From Caulobacteraceae bacterium (GTDB lineage Bacteria; Pseudomonadota; Alphaproteobacteria; Caulobacterales; Caulobacteraceae), in assembly GCA_947441065.1 (NCBI GenBank), contig CANESI010000001.1, positions 186,001-250,000 of the forward strand: a stretch of DNA of 64,000 bases. Direction: 5' to 3'. Shown here in pieces: positions 26,327-36,675 of this stretch; position 1 is the stretch's first letter, and the number at the start of each line of letters is the position of its first letter. The notes under the pieces were generated by a model that searched no databases, had not been told where the DNA came from, and was given only the letters and a program-made list of their open reading frames with translations. The position numbers were made by a program, and so were the translations under genes.

Positions 26327-28102
26327 ATGCGCCGCCGCACCTTTCTGGCCGCCTTGCCTCTGATTGCCACGGTGCCGAGCCTAGCGCGTGCAGCGTCGGC
26401 CACGGGGGCGCCCCCCGTAAACAATTTGCAGCGGCCAGATATGCATGGCGGTGACCGTATTGCTGGGGCCAGCTATGCCTCCCGCTCGCCCGTTTGGGGA
26501 CGTTCGGGTGCCGCCGCCACCGCTCACCCTAATGCCAGTCTGATCGCCGTCGACATACTGCGAAAGGGCGGTTCAGCGGTCGATGCCGCCATCGCCGCCA
26601 ATGCGGCGCTCGGATTTTTGGAGCCTGTGGCCTGTGGCATAGGCGGCGACTGTTTCGCCATGCTGTGGGACCCCAAGACCAAGCAGGTGGTTGGCCTCAA
26701 TGGCTCCGGTCGCTCCCCGCGTGGCCTGTCCTTGGAGACCCAGCGGGCTCGGGCGCGCAATGGGCACATCAATGCTTACGGTGCCATTTCCGTCTCGGTG
26801 CCCGGTGCTGTGGATGCCTGGTGGGAGCTTCATCAGCGCTATGGCCGCCTGCCGTGGGCCGATCTGTTCGAGCCCGCCATTGCCCTAGCCGAGCAGGGCC
26901 AGCCGGTGGCTCAGACCATCGCCTACTATCTCAAATCCAGCCACAAGCGCTTCACCATGCCCGATCAGGGCATCGAAGAGGTCGAAAACTTCAAGCGGAC
27001 CTATGCCGCGACCGGAGCCCCGCCCCGTGAGGGCGAGATATTCCGCAATCCCGATCTGGCCAAGACCTACCGCAAGATCGCGGCGGGCGGACGGGCGGCC
27101 TTCTATGAGGGTGAGATCGCCGATGGCATCGAGCGCTATTTCAAGCGCATTGGCGGTTGGATGACCAAGCAGGATCTGGCCAGCCATCATGCAGAGTGGA
27201 CCAAGCCTCTGGTGACCAACTATCACGGCACCGATGTCTATGGCTTGGCCCCCAACAGCCAGGGCCTCAGCACCCTGCAGATGCTCAACATCCTCGAAAA
27301 TTTTGACCTACCCGGCATGGGTTTCCAGACCACGGCCAGCCTGCATCATCAGATTGAGGCCAAGCGTCTGGCCTTTGAGGACCGCGCCAAGTTCTTTGCC
27401 GATCCCGATTTTGGCAAGATCCCGCTCGAATGGCTCAATTCCAAAGACTATGCCGCCCAGCGCGCCAAGCTGATCCGTCCGGACCGGATCTTGACGCCGG
27501 TCTATCCGGGCCAAGCGCCCAGCCATGGCGACACCACCTATTTCTGCACCGCCGATTCCGACGGCATGATGGTCTCGCTGATCCAGTCCAACTATCGCGG
27601 CATGGGATCGGGGCTGGTGGCGGACAATATGGGCTTCATGTTCCAAGACCGGGGCGAGCTGTTCAATCTGAATGATGGTCACCCAAACCTCTATGCGCCG
27701 GGAAAGAGGCCGTTTCAGACCATCATTCCGGGCTTTGCCTGCAAGGATGGCGCGCCGCTTCTGGCCTTTGGGGTCATGGGCGGGGATATGCAGCCGCAAG
27801 GTCAGGCTCAGGTCATTATCAATATGACCGACCATGGTCTGGATGTGCAGGCCGCCGGGGACAATCCGCGTTGGCATCACGAAGGCTCCAGCGAACCGAC
27901 GGGCGAGCCGCAGGACGGGGTCGGGACCCTGAGGCTGGAATCAGGCGTTCCCCAAGCCACCCGTGAGGGCCTAGCGGCCTTAGGCTGGAAGTTTGGCCCA
28001 TCGGACGGCGGCTTTGGCGGCTATCAGGCCATCCAGCGGTTCGAGGGCCGCTACGCTGCGGCCTCTGAAATGCGCAAGGATGGTTTGGCGCTGGCCTATT
28101 AG
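26327..28102 (+). CDS. Gamma-glutamyltransferase family protein, exported
   Basis: A 591-residue Ntn-hydrolase of the gamma-glutamyltranspeptidase family, which cleaves or transfers gamma-glutamyl groups from glutathione in the periplasm. The N-terminus MRRRTFLAALPLIATVPSLA is a signal with an arginine cluster, possibly Tat. The precursor should self-cleave before Thr403 in SHGDTTYFC, giving large and small subunits; the GGxAVDAAIAANAALG segment (81-96) and the small-subunit GSGL (427-430) are also present. The ATG at 26327 has AAGGGA upstream; the longer open frame to 26195 would bury the signal peptide. Confidence 0.88.
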   Translation: MRRRTFLAALPLIATVPSLARAASATGAPPVNNLQRPDMHGGDRIAGASYASRSPVWGRSGAAATAHPNASLIAVDILRKGGSAVDAAIAANAALGFLEPVACGIGGDCFAMLWDPKTKQVVGLNGSGRSPRGLSLETQRARARNGHINAYGAISVSVPGAVDAWWELHQRYGRLPWADLFEPAIALAEQGQPVAQTIAYYLKSSHKRFTMPDQGIEEVENFKRTYAATGAPPREGEIFRNPDLAKTYRKIAAGGRAAFYEGEIADGIERYFKRIGGWMTKQDLASHHAEWTKPLVTNYHGTDVYGLAPNSQGLSTLQMLNILENFDLPGMGFQTTASLHHQIEAKRLAFEDRAKFFADPDFGKIPLEWLNSKDYAAQRAKLIRPDRILTPVYPGQAPSHGDTTYFCTADSDGMMVSLIQSNYRGMGSGLVADNMGFMFQDRGELFNLNDGHPNLYAPGKRPFQTIIPGFACKDGAPLLAFGVMGGDMQPQGQAQVIINMTDHGLDVQAAGDNPRWHHEGSSEPTGEPQDGVGTLRLESGVPQATREGLAALGWKFGPSDGGFGGYQAIQRFEGRYAAASEMRKDGLALAY

Positions 28103-28109
28103 CGGCGGC

Positions 28110-28892
28110 TCAAGGGGCCAAGCGTCCATCGACAATGGCGGAGGGCTCGAAGGCAAAGAGCACCCCTGGGTCCGGCTTGGAGACGTGGTTTGCCAGCTTC
28201 GGCGGTTTGATCACATGTAAGATATGGCGAATGACATTGAGCCTCGCCGTCTTCTTATGGTTGGTCCGAACACAGACCCACGGAGCCGTAGCGGTGCTGG
28301 TGCGGGTCAGCATCTCGTTGCGGGCGACGGAATAGTCGCACCATTTGGCCTCTGCCACATCGTCCATGGCACTGACCTTCAGCCGCTTTAGGGGGTCGGT
28401 GCGGCGGGCCTTCAGGCGGCGGACCTGTTCATCGCGGTCAATATCGAGCCAGATCTTGATCAGGATAATGTCGGCCTCGATCAGCATATGTTCGAAATTG
28501 GGGGCATCATTGAGGAAGTCGGCCTGCTGGTCGGGCGTAGAAAAGCCCATCACCCGCTCCACCCCAGCCCGATTGTACCAAGAGCGGTTGAAGATCACGA
28601 TCTCACCGGCGGCGGGCAGATGCTCGACATAGCGTTGGAACCACCACAGGCTCTTATCGCGGTCAGACGGCTTGGGCAGAGCGATGACGCGGGTATTTCG
28701 CACCGCCAGATGTTCGATAATGCGTTTGATCGTGCCATCCTTGCCCGAGGCGTCGCGCCCCTCAAACAGGATGACGATCTTGCGGCCCTTGGCCATGGCC
28801 CAGACCTGCATATTGACCAATTGAATCTGAAGGTCTCTCAGATCGGCGTCATAGGCCAAGGCGGCAGCCTTTTTTTCGGCAGTTTTGGGCAT
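28110..28892 (-). CDS. ppk2: Polyphosphate kinase 2 (PPK2)
   Basis: A 260-residue enzyme that transfers phosphate between polyphosphate and nucleoside diphosphates. It shows Walker A EGRDASGKDGTIKRI, Walker B-like NRSWYNRAGVERVMG, and the lid RLKARRTDPLKRLK followed by WCDYSVARNEML, as in single-domain class I PPK2. The ATG at 28892 is preferred for its GAGG site over the upstream ATG at 28937. It lies 7 nt from the convergent gamma-glutamyltransferase stop. A link to the phosphate island 10 kb away is possible but not shown. Confidence 0.93.
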   Translation of the reverse strand: MPKTAEKKAAALAYDADLRDLQIQLVNMQVWAMAKGRKIVILFEGRDASGKDGTIKRIIEHLAVRNTRVIALPKPSDRDKSLWWFQRYVEHLPAAGEIVIFNRSWYNRAGVERVMGFSTPDQQADFLNDAPNFEHMLIEADIILIKIWLDIDRDEQVRRLKARRTDPLKRLKVSAMDDVAEAKWCDYSVARNEMLTRTSTATAPWVCVRTNHKKTARLNVIRHILHVIKPPKLANHVSKPDPGVLFAFEPSAIVDGRLAP

Positions 28893-28977
28893 GGTCGTGA
28901 CCTCTCGGACGCTCCGTGCAGTCTTTATGCCCCGCACCGCCTAGCCGCGCCGCTCACAAAGGTGCAAAATCAAGCTC

Positions 28978-29706
28978 ATGATACGCCTTTTTGTTCCTGA
29001 TGATCTGTCTCTTGACGTCGCACTGGTGCTCAAGCTTGAGCAGGCGCGCTATCTGACGTCGGTCATGCGTCTTGGCCTTGGCGATGAGGTCGCCCTGTTC
29101 AATGGCCGGGATGGGGCGTGGTTGGCCAAACTCAGCCTGATCACCAAGAAGGCCTGTCAGTTGACGGTCGAGCGACAGTTGGCGGACCAGACCCAAGGCC
29201 CAGACCTTGATCTGATCATGGCATTGGTCAAGCGCGGACCCTTGGAAACCATCATCGAAAAGGCCACCGAACTGGGCTGTCGGCGCATTCGTCTGGTCAC
29301 CACCCGGCGCACCAATGCTGGACATGTCAATATCGAGCGCCTGCAAGCCATCGCCACCGAGGCCGCCGAACAGTGCGAAAGGCTGGATGTGCCGCAGGTC
29401 CTTGCCCCTCAGCCGCTGGAGGCCCTGCTGACCGGATGGGACGCGCGCCGCCTGATGTTCTGCGACGAGGCCGGGGATGCCCAGCCGGTGCTTAGCGCGC
29501 TTGCGGGGCAAGGCTCGGGCCCTTGGGCCGTGCTGATCGGTCCCGAAGGCGGCTTTGCCCCCGAAGAACGCGCCCGCCTGCGTGCCATTGAGGCGGTGGT
29601 GCCCGTGACCCTAGGCCCCCGCATCCTGCGCGCCGATACGGCCGCCATCAGTGCCCTCAGCCTCTGGCAAGCGGCCTTGGGCGATTGGTGCGACGCCAAA
29701 GGGTGA
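28978..29706 (+). CDS. rsmE: 16S rRNA (uracil(1498)-N3)-methyltransferase
   Basis: A 242-residue SPOUT-class methyltransferase that modifies U1498 of 16S rRNA. It has an N-terminal PUA-like part (RLFVPDDL...HYL-like RYLTSVMRLGLGDEVALFNG) and a C-terminal trefoil knot for S-adenosylmethionine: LIGPEGGFAPEE and LGPRILRADTAAISALS. Length is normal. It is divergent from ppk2 and followed by ubiD after 50 nt on the same strand. Confidence 0.95.
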   Translation: MIRLFVPDDLSLDVALVLKLEQARYLTSVMRLGLGDEVALFNGRDGAWLAKLSLITKKACQLTVERQLADQTQGPDLDLIMALVKRGPLETIIEKATELGCRRIRLVTTRRTNAGHVNIERLQAIATEAAEQCERLDVPQVLAPQPLEALLTGWDARRLMFCDEAGDAQPVLSALAGQGSGPWAVLIGPEGGFAPEERARLRAIEAVVPVTLGPRILRADTAAISALSLWQAALGDWCDAKG

Positions 29707-29756
29707 CTTTCCCCCACCATCGCCCTAGTTTCCCCTCCTCGTAACCGGAGCGCCAC

Positions 29757-31286
29757 ATGGCCTATCGCAGTCTGAGGGATTTCATTGCCGAGCTAGAGGC
29801 GGCGGGCGAGTTGGTCCGCGTCACCGAGCCGGTCTCCACCGTCTTGGAAATGACCGAGATCCAGACCCGGCTTTTGGCTGAGGGTGGACCAGCCGTCCTG
29901 TTCGAAAATGTCATCCGCGCCGATGGCGAGCCTTCGGACATGCCCTGCCTTGTGAACCTGTTCGGCACGGTCAAGCGCGTGGCCATGGGCGTGACGCTGG
30001 GCGGTGAGGCCCGCACCACGGCTGGCGAACTGCGCGAGGTCGGCGAGATCTTGGCCTTCCTGCGCCAGCCTGTACCGCCCAAGGGCTTTGCCGATGCCCT
30101 AGACATGTTGCCTCTGGTCAAGACCGTCATGTCGATGAGGCCCAAGGTGGTCAAGAAGGCCCCGGTTCAAGAGATCGTCTGGACCGGCGATCAGATCGAC
30201 CTGACCAAGCTGCCGATCCAGACCTGCTGGCCGGGCGAGCCTGCGCCGCTGATCACCTGGCCGCTTATCGTCACCAAGGGTCCGGGCAAGGACCGCGAGG
30301 ACGACTTCAATCTGGGCATCTATCGGATGCAGGTTCTGGGCAAGGACCGCGCCATCATGCGCTGGCTGGCCCATCGGGGCGGGGCGCAGCATCACCGCCG
30401 CTGGAAAGAGTCCGGCAAGCGCGAGCCCCTGCCTGCCTGCGCGGTTTTGGGAGCTGATCCGGGCACCATCTTGGCGGCTGTGACGCCGGTTCCCGATACC
30501 CTGTCCGAATATCAGTTCGCCGGTCTGCTGCGCGGGGCCAAGGCCGAGCTGGTCGCGGCCAAGACCGTGCCCCTGATGGTCCCCGCCGAGGCTGAGATCG
30601 TCATTGAGGGTCATGTGCTGCTCGATGACTATGCCGACGAGGGCCCTTACGGCGACCATACCGGCTATTATAATTCGGTCGAGCCGTTCCCGATCTTTCA
30701 GGTCAGCGCCATCACCATGAGGCGCAAGCCGATCTATCTGACCACCTTCACGGGGCGCCCCCCAGACGAGCCGAGTGTGCTGGGCGAGGCCCTGAACGAG
30801 GTCTTTATCCCGCTCCTGTGCCAACAGTTCCCCGAGATCGTCGATTTTTGGTTGCCGCCCGAGGGCTGTAGCTATCGCATCGCCGTGGTCTCGATGAAGA
30901 AGGCCTATCCGGGCCATGCCAAGCGCGTGATGATGGGCGTCTGGTCGTTCCTGCGCCAATTTATGTACACAAAGTGGGTCATCGTCGTGGATGCCGACAT
31001 CAATGCCCGCGACTGGAAAGATGTCATGTGGGCCATGTCGACCAAGATGGACCCGGCGCGGGACATTACCGTGCTGGAAAATACCCCCATCGACTATCTC
31101 GACTTTGCTTCGCCGGAATCGGGTCTGGGCTCGAAGATTGGTCTCGATGCGACCGACAAGTGGCCGCCTGAAACCAAACGCGAATGGGGCACGGAGATCC
31201 GGATGGACCAGTCGGTTATCGATGAGGTCAGCGCCAAATGGTCCAGACTGGGCCTGCCGGGTTCGGGAAAGCCGATCTGGAAGTAG
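29757..31286 (+). CDS. ubiD: UbiD family decarboxylase (3-octaprenyl-4-hydroxybenzoate carboxy-lyase)
   Basis: A 509-residue prenylated-FMN-dependent decarboxylase of ubiquinone biosynthesis. It begins [20 protein letters not shown] and carries the typical [38 protein letters not shown] and [13 protein letters not shown] segments, including the E-R-E-type active-site environment. Length matches E. coli UbiD. The prenyl-FMN supplier ubiX is not in the window. rsmE lies directly upstream, probably in the same operon. The gap that follows (31287-31608) is filled by repeats. Confidence 0.95.
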   Translation: MAYRSLRDFIAELEAAGELVRVTEPVSTVLEMTEIQTRLLAEGGPAVLFENVIRADGEPSDMPCLVNLFGTVKRVAMGVTLGGEARTTAGELREVGEILAFLRQPVPPKGFADALDMLPLVKTVMSMRPKVVKKAPVQEIVWTGDQIDLTKLPIQTCWPGEPAPLITWPLIVTKGPGKDREDDFNLGIYRMQVLGKDRAIMRWLAHRGGAQHHRRWKESGKREPLPACAVLGADPGTILAAVTPVPDTLSEYQFAGLLRGAKAELVAAKTVPLMVPAEAEIVIEGHVLLDDYADEGPYGDHTGYYNSVEPFPIFQVSAITMRRKPIYLTTFTGRPPDEPSVLGEALNEVFIPLLCQQFPEIVDFWLPPEGCSYRIAVVSMKKAYPGHAKRVMMGVWSFLRQFMYTKWVIVVDADINARDWKDVMWAMSTKMDPARDITVLENTPIDYLDFASPESGLGSKIGLDATDKWPPETKREWGTEIRMDQSVIDEVSAKWSRLGLPGSGKPIWK

Positions 31287-31305
31287 GGTGGGTTGCATCC
31301 ACTCC

Positions 31306-31405
31306 CGCGTCATTGCGAGCGTAGCGAAGCAATCCAGGGGACCGACCCGAACCTGAATTGATGATCCCTTGGGTTGCTTCGGCGCGATGCGCCTCGCAAT
31401 GACGC
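31306..31405. repeat. Family C palindromic repeat
   Basis: GCGTCATTGCGAGCGTAGCG and GCCTCGCAATGACGC form the outer arms, and AAGCAATCCAGGGG with CCCTTGGGTTGCTT the inner ones. The loop again holds CCGAACCTGAATTGATGAT, as in the copy at 2476-2574. Confidence 0.85.
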
Positions 31406-31433
31406 TGCAGAGGGCCGCCTCCATGCTGCGTGA

Positions 31434-31480
31434 AAAGGTCTGGGTCCCCGCCTTCGCGGGGAACACGGAAGTAAGAAAAC
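31434..31480. repeat. Family D repeat
   Basis: AAGGTCTGGGTCCCCGCCTT continues into CGCGGGGAACACGG and then AAGAAAACAAGGCCC, where the family B element begins. It forms a short GC-rich hairpin. Confidence 0.75.
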
Positions 31481-31482
31481 AA

Positions 31483-31572
31483 GGCCCTCACCCAACCCTC
31501 TCCCTCAGGGAGAGGGCTAAGAAAGAGCGATAAAGCCCTCGCCCCCTTGGGGGAGAGGGTTGGGCGAGGGGG
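31483..31572. repeat. Family B palindromic repeat (forward orientation)
   Basis: It is nearly identical to the copy at 25271-25359, with changes at paired and unpaired positions (CCCTCAGGGAGAGGG against CCCACAGGGAGAGGG; GGGCGAGGG against GGGTGAGGG). A family D remnant (CCCCGCCTTCACGGGGG) follows at 31576-31593. The whole gap between convergent ubiD and the acyl-CoA synthetase is repeat sequence. Confidence 0.85.
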
Positions 31573-31608
31573 TCATCCCCGCCTTCACGGGGGACGCGGG
31601 ATTGGGGG

Positions 31609-33399
31609 TTAGATCCTGAAGGCTCCGGCATTGATCTGGTCATAGAGCTCTGGCGTGATCGGCACATAGCCTTCGCCGGGCTTCTTGAAGAACAAAGGCT
31701 GGGTGATCTTGGCCGGGTCGAAGCCCTGTTCGACCAGGTCCAGCTTGCGATATTTGAAGGTGCCGGTGGTTTCGACCTCGGTGGTTAGCCGGATGAAGAG
31801 GGGGCGGGCAAAGGCCGGAAGCTGCGCCTCGACATGGCTGGCAAAGGTGACCAGGTCGAACTCTGGCCCAACCACCATTGAGGCCATACCGGCGCGGCCG
31901 TCAAAGCCCTCGATCGAGACGCCATAGACGATGGCCTCCTGCACCCCATCACAGCCCGTAAGCTGTTGGGACACCTCGGCGGTCGACACATTCTCGCTCT
32001 TCCAGCGGAAGGTTTCGCCGATCCGATCGACGAAATAGTAGAAATCTTCCTTGTCGCGGCGCATCAGATCGCCGGTTCGGAACCAGCGGTCATCTTTCTT
32101 GAAGGCACCGGTGAGGATCTTCTTTTCGGTCGCCGCACGATCGGCATAGCCCGAAAAGCCCGTCCGTGCCTGCGTACCGATCAGGCCAATACATTCACCA
32201 ACCTCGCCGGGACCACATTCGATACAGCGGCCGCGCGCATCGCGGATCGGTTGCTCGGTCTCGACGTCAAAGCGGACCAGTTTGAAATTGACGCTGCTCT
32301 TCAGATAGGCCGGCGCGCGACCGATGGCCCCGATCTTGCCGTCCCAATTGAACATCGAGACATTGCCCTCGGTCGAGCCGTAGAACTCCAAGACCTTCGG
32401 GATGGCAAAGCGTTGGTCCATCTTTTCCCAGACATCGCCGCGCAGGCCGTTGCCAATCGCAAGCCTGAGCTGGTGTTTGCGTTCGCCCTCAACCGGCTCT
32501 TGGTTGATCAGATAGCGGCAGAGTTCGCCAATATAGACAAAGACCGTGCAGCGCTCTTCGACCACATCGTTCCAAAACTGGGTCAGCGAGAACCGCCGCC
32601 GAAGCACCACGGTTGCGCCATTCATCAGGGCCGCGCCCATAGCGCCAAACCCGCCTGTCGCGTGATAGAGCGGTAGGGTAATATAGACCCGGTCCTTGGC
32701 GTTCACATCGGTCGCGCCGGCAAAGCCGCGCATATAGGTCTGGGTCCGGGCGTGGGTGACCTTGGCCGCCTTGGGCAGGCCCGTGGTGCCGGAGGTAAAG
32801 ATGTAAAGCATGGTCTCGCCCGCCGTCAGGCCCTTGCGGACGCTGGCCCGATCAGGGCGCAGGGGGCTGCAGCTCTTCAGGGTTTGGGTCAGATCATGGC
32901 GGTCGCCCTTGGCCCCTTCCAGAACCCAGACCTTGGTCGAGCGGGGCAGGTCGGCTTGGACCGCCTCAAAGGCATCGATGGTTTCGGCATCGGCAATGAC
33001 CTGATGGGCGCCGCTGATCGAAAGGCAGTGGGCCAGAGCCGGTCCAATCAGGCTATTATTGATCAGGGCCGTCTCAACCCCGACCTTGCTCAGGCCAATC
33101 CAAACGGCGACATATTCGGCCCGGTTGGGCATGAGCAGGGCCACGCAGTCGCCGCGAACCAGTCCCTGATCAAGCGCCCAATGGGCAAAGCGATTGCTCA
33201 GCGCATCAAGCTCGGCATAGGTCAGGACCTTGCCTTCGAACTGCATGGCTGGACGCGGACCATATTGGTCAACGACCTTTTCGAAATCATCACAGAGCAG
33301 ATTGAGGGATGAAGGTTCGATATCCTTGATCCGACCCAGAAGGCGCAGGGCCGAACTGATGAAATGGATATCGCGCTTGATCACACTGAACAGAGACAT
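31609..33399 (-). CDS. Long-chain-acyl-CoA synthetase (FATP/FadD6-like)
   Basis: A 596-residue AMP-forming ligase that activates fatty acids to acyl-CoA. The AMP-binding motif YIFTSGTTGLPKAAKVTH lies at about 199-216; further signatures are FYGSTEGNVSMFNWDG, WFRTGDLMRRD and GTFKYRKLDLV with the catalytic lysine. The 'GSTEGN' and N-terminal 'ALINNSLIGPALAHCL' features place it with very-long-chain/FATP-type synthetases. It fits with the several beta-oxidation genes of the window. Start ATG at 33399. Confidence 0.92.
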   Translation of the reverse strand: MSLFSVIKRDIHFISSALRLLGRIKDIEPSSLNLLCDDFEKVVDQYGPRPAMQFEGKVLTYAELDALSNRFAHWALDQGLVRGDCVALLMPNRAEYVAVWIGLSKVGVETALINNSLIGPALAHCLSISGAHQVIADAETIDAFEAVQADLPRSTKVWVLEGAKGDRHDLTQTLKSCSPLRPDRASVRKGLTAGETMLYIFTSGTTGLPKAAKVTHARTQTYMRGFAGATDVNAKDRVYITLPLYHATGGFGAMGAALMNGATVVLRRRFSLTQFWNDVVEERCTVFVYIGELCRYLINQEPVEGERKHQLRLAIGNGLRGDVWEKMDQRFAIPKVLEFYGSTEGNVSMFNWDGKIGAIGRAPAYLKSSVNFKLVRFDVETEQPIRDARGRCIECGPGEVGECIGLIGTQARTGFSGYADRAATEKKILTGAFKKDDRWFRTGDLMRRDKEDFYYFVDRIGETFRWKSENVSTAEVSQQLTGCDGVQEAIVYGVSIEGFDGRAGMASMVVGPEFDLVTFASHVEAQLPAFARPLFIRLTTEVETTGTFKYRKLDLVEQGFDPAKITQPLFFKKPGEGYVPITPELYDQINAGAFRI

Positions 33400-33477
33400 G
33401 GCCTACCCATCCCAAAATGAAAGTGGCACCGCTCGGCCAGATTATGGCGCGCGCGGTGCCGTTATCTCATAGCGGGT

Positions 33478-35313
<1,836 letters not shown>

Positions 35314-35395
35314 TTAGGCTCCTGACCAATGGGCAGACCCGGAACCTTGACGGCAAAAAGGGGGCAATGGACGCAAGAGCTTTGCGCCGACTTCC

Positions 35396-35482
35396 CATCC
35401 CTCCGCCGGCATGACCCGGATCAGGTTCACGGGTCGCAGGATCACCTGCCTCTCAGCCCCTTAAGCAGGACACCCCGGAGAA
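35396..35482 (-). ncRNA. TPP riboswitch (THI element) upstream of thiC
   Basis: Read on the minus strand: a P1 pairing CTCCG/CGGAG, then GGGGTGTCCTG, the hallmark GGGCTGAGAGG, and GAACCTGATCCGGGTCATGC followed by CGGCGGAGGGA. These are the conserved blocks of the thiamine-pyrophosphate aptamer. It ends 86 nt before the thiC GTG. In the linker, AGGTTCC could pair with GGAGCCT, which includes the ribosome binding site, so control of translation initiation is likely (inference). Confidence 0.95.
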
Positions 35483-35533
35483 TTGCGGGGACCTTACGCC
35501 AGTGCCCCGTAGGGTCAAGGCCGGTTCGGCACC

Positions 35534-36577
35534 TTAGGCAAAGAGCTTGGCCCAGCGGCGCTTTTGGCGGCCCTTCCAGGTGCCGCGATGATAGGCGTCC
35601 GACGCGATCAAGGGCACGACGGTGGTGGCTTCGGCAAAGACCATCTGTTCATAGGTGGTGTTGACCTTGCCCCAACTGGCGGCCTCTTGCAGGGTCGAGG
35701 ACGAACAGGCGCCGTCGCGGACATCGGCCACGGTGATCTGGACGGCATATTTGTGCATCTCGGCCTCGAAACCGAGGATCTCGGCGCAGACGACTGTGTC
35801 TTGGGCAAAGTTCTTGGGCACGCCGCCGCCGACCATGAACAGGCCTGTCGTGCCTGCTGCGATCTTAATGTCGGTCAGTTCGCGAAAGTCGGCAATGGCA
35901 TCGAGCATCAGATAGGGCTTGCCCGCAGCGGCCCGTTCCTTCTGGTGCTTGACCAGACCAAAGCCCGCCGAGGAATCGACAAAGGCTGGGCAAAAGATCG
36001 GCACGCCCTCTTCATAGGCGGTCTGGATCAGGCTGCCCGGCTTTTTGGCATTGCCCTCGGACAGCCACTTGCCCATTTCCCAGATGAACTCGCGGCTGGA
36101 ATAGCCGCGCGGCTCTAGGCGATTGGCGATCTCTAGGATGGTGTGGTCGCAGTTCTGAAGCTGCTCCTCATCGATATAGGTGTCGTAGATGCGGTCGATA
36201 TAGTTCTCACGCAGCACATTATCATCGACCGGGCCATCGGCCTGATAGTGCTTGAAGCCGAGGGCCTCGAAGAAATCCATATCGACGATGGAGGCTCCCG
36301 TAGCGACCACCACATCGACCATGCCCAGCTTCACCATGTCGCGATAGACATGCATACAGCCTGCCGCTGAGGTGGAACCGGCCAAGATCAGCCAAGGCGA
36401 GCAGGTCTGGTCGGCCATGGCCATGTCGAGAATGTCGGCGGCCCGCGCTGTATCGCGTGAGCTAAAGCTCATCTTGCGCATGGAATCGATGATCGGACGG
36501 GCGTCGTAGGACGTGATGTCGACATGCTCGACCGTCTTGGACAGCAGTTCAGCCTTGCGGTTGGGTGTGGCGTTCAT
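35534..36577 (-). CDS. Deoxyhypusine-synthase-like protein, probable homospermidine biosynthesis enzyme
   Basis: A 347-residue NAD-dependent enzyme of the deoxyhypusine synthase family. The catalytic lysine lies in the conserved EAASWGKV motif (Lys304). Other family blocks are TGASIVDMDFFEALG, CPAFVDSSAGFG and GLFMVGGGVPKNF. Bacteria lack eIF5A, and such homologues make homospermidine from putrescine or transfer aminobutyl groups to other small amines (family knowledge; the product here is inferred). It lies downstream of the ornithine decarboxylase on the same strand (98-nt gap), which would supply putrescine. Start ATG at 36577. Confidence 0.85.
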   Translation of the reverse strand: MNATPNRKAELLSKTVEHVDITSYDARPIIDSMRKMSFSSRDTARAADILDMAMADQTCSPWLILAGSTSAAGCMHVYRDMVKLGMVDVVVATGASIVDMDFFEALGFKHYQADGPVDDNVLRENYIDRIYDTYIDEEQLQNCDHTILEIANRLEPRGYSSREFIWEMGKWLSEGNAKKPGSLIQTAYEEGVPIFCPAFVDSSAGFGLVKHQKERAAAGKPYLMLDAIADFRELTDIKIAAGTTGLFMVGGGVPKNFAQDTVVCAEILGFEAEMHKYAVQITVADVRDGACSSSTLQEAASWGKVNTTYEQMVFAEATTVVPLIASDAYHRGTWKGRQKRRWAKLFA

Positions 36578-36675
36578 CTGAAGGTTTCCCTCAAGCTGGT
36601 AACGCCCGTCACATGAACATCCCCAGCCCGGACGGAGCGACGGACTGGGGGAAAGGTCATCAGTTGTAGAGGGCC

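Noticed and set aside
30099-31466. 455-codon open frame opposite ubiD
   Set aside because: Antisense shadow; its N-terminus is repeat sequence.
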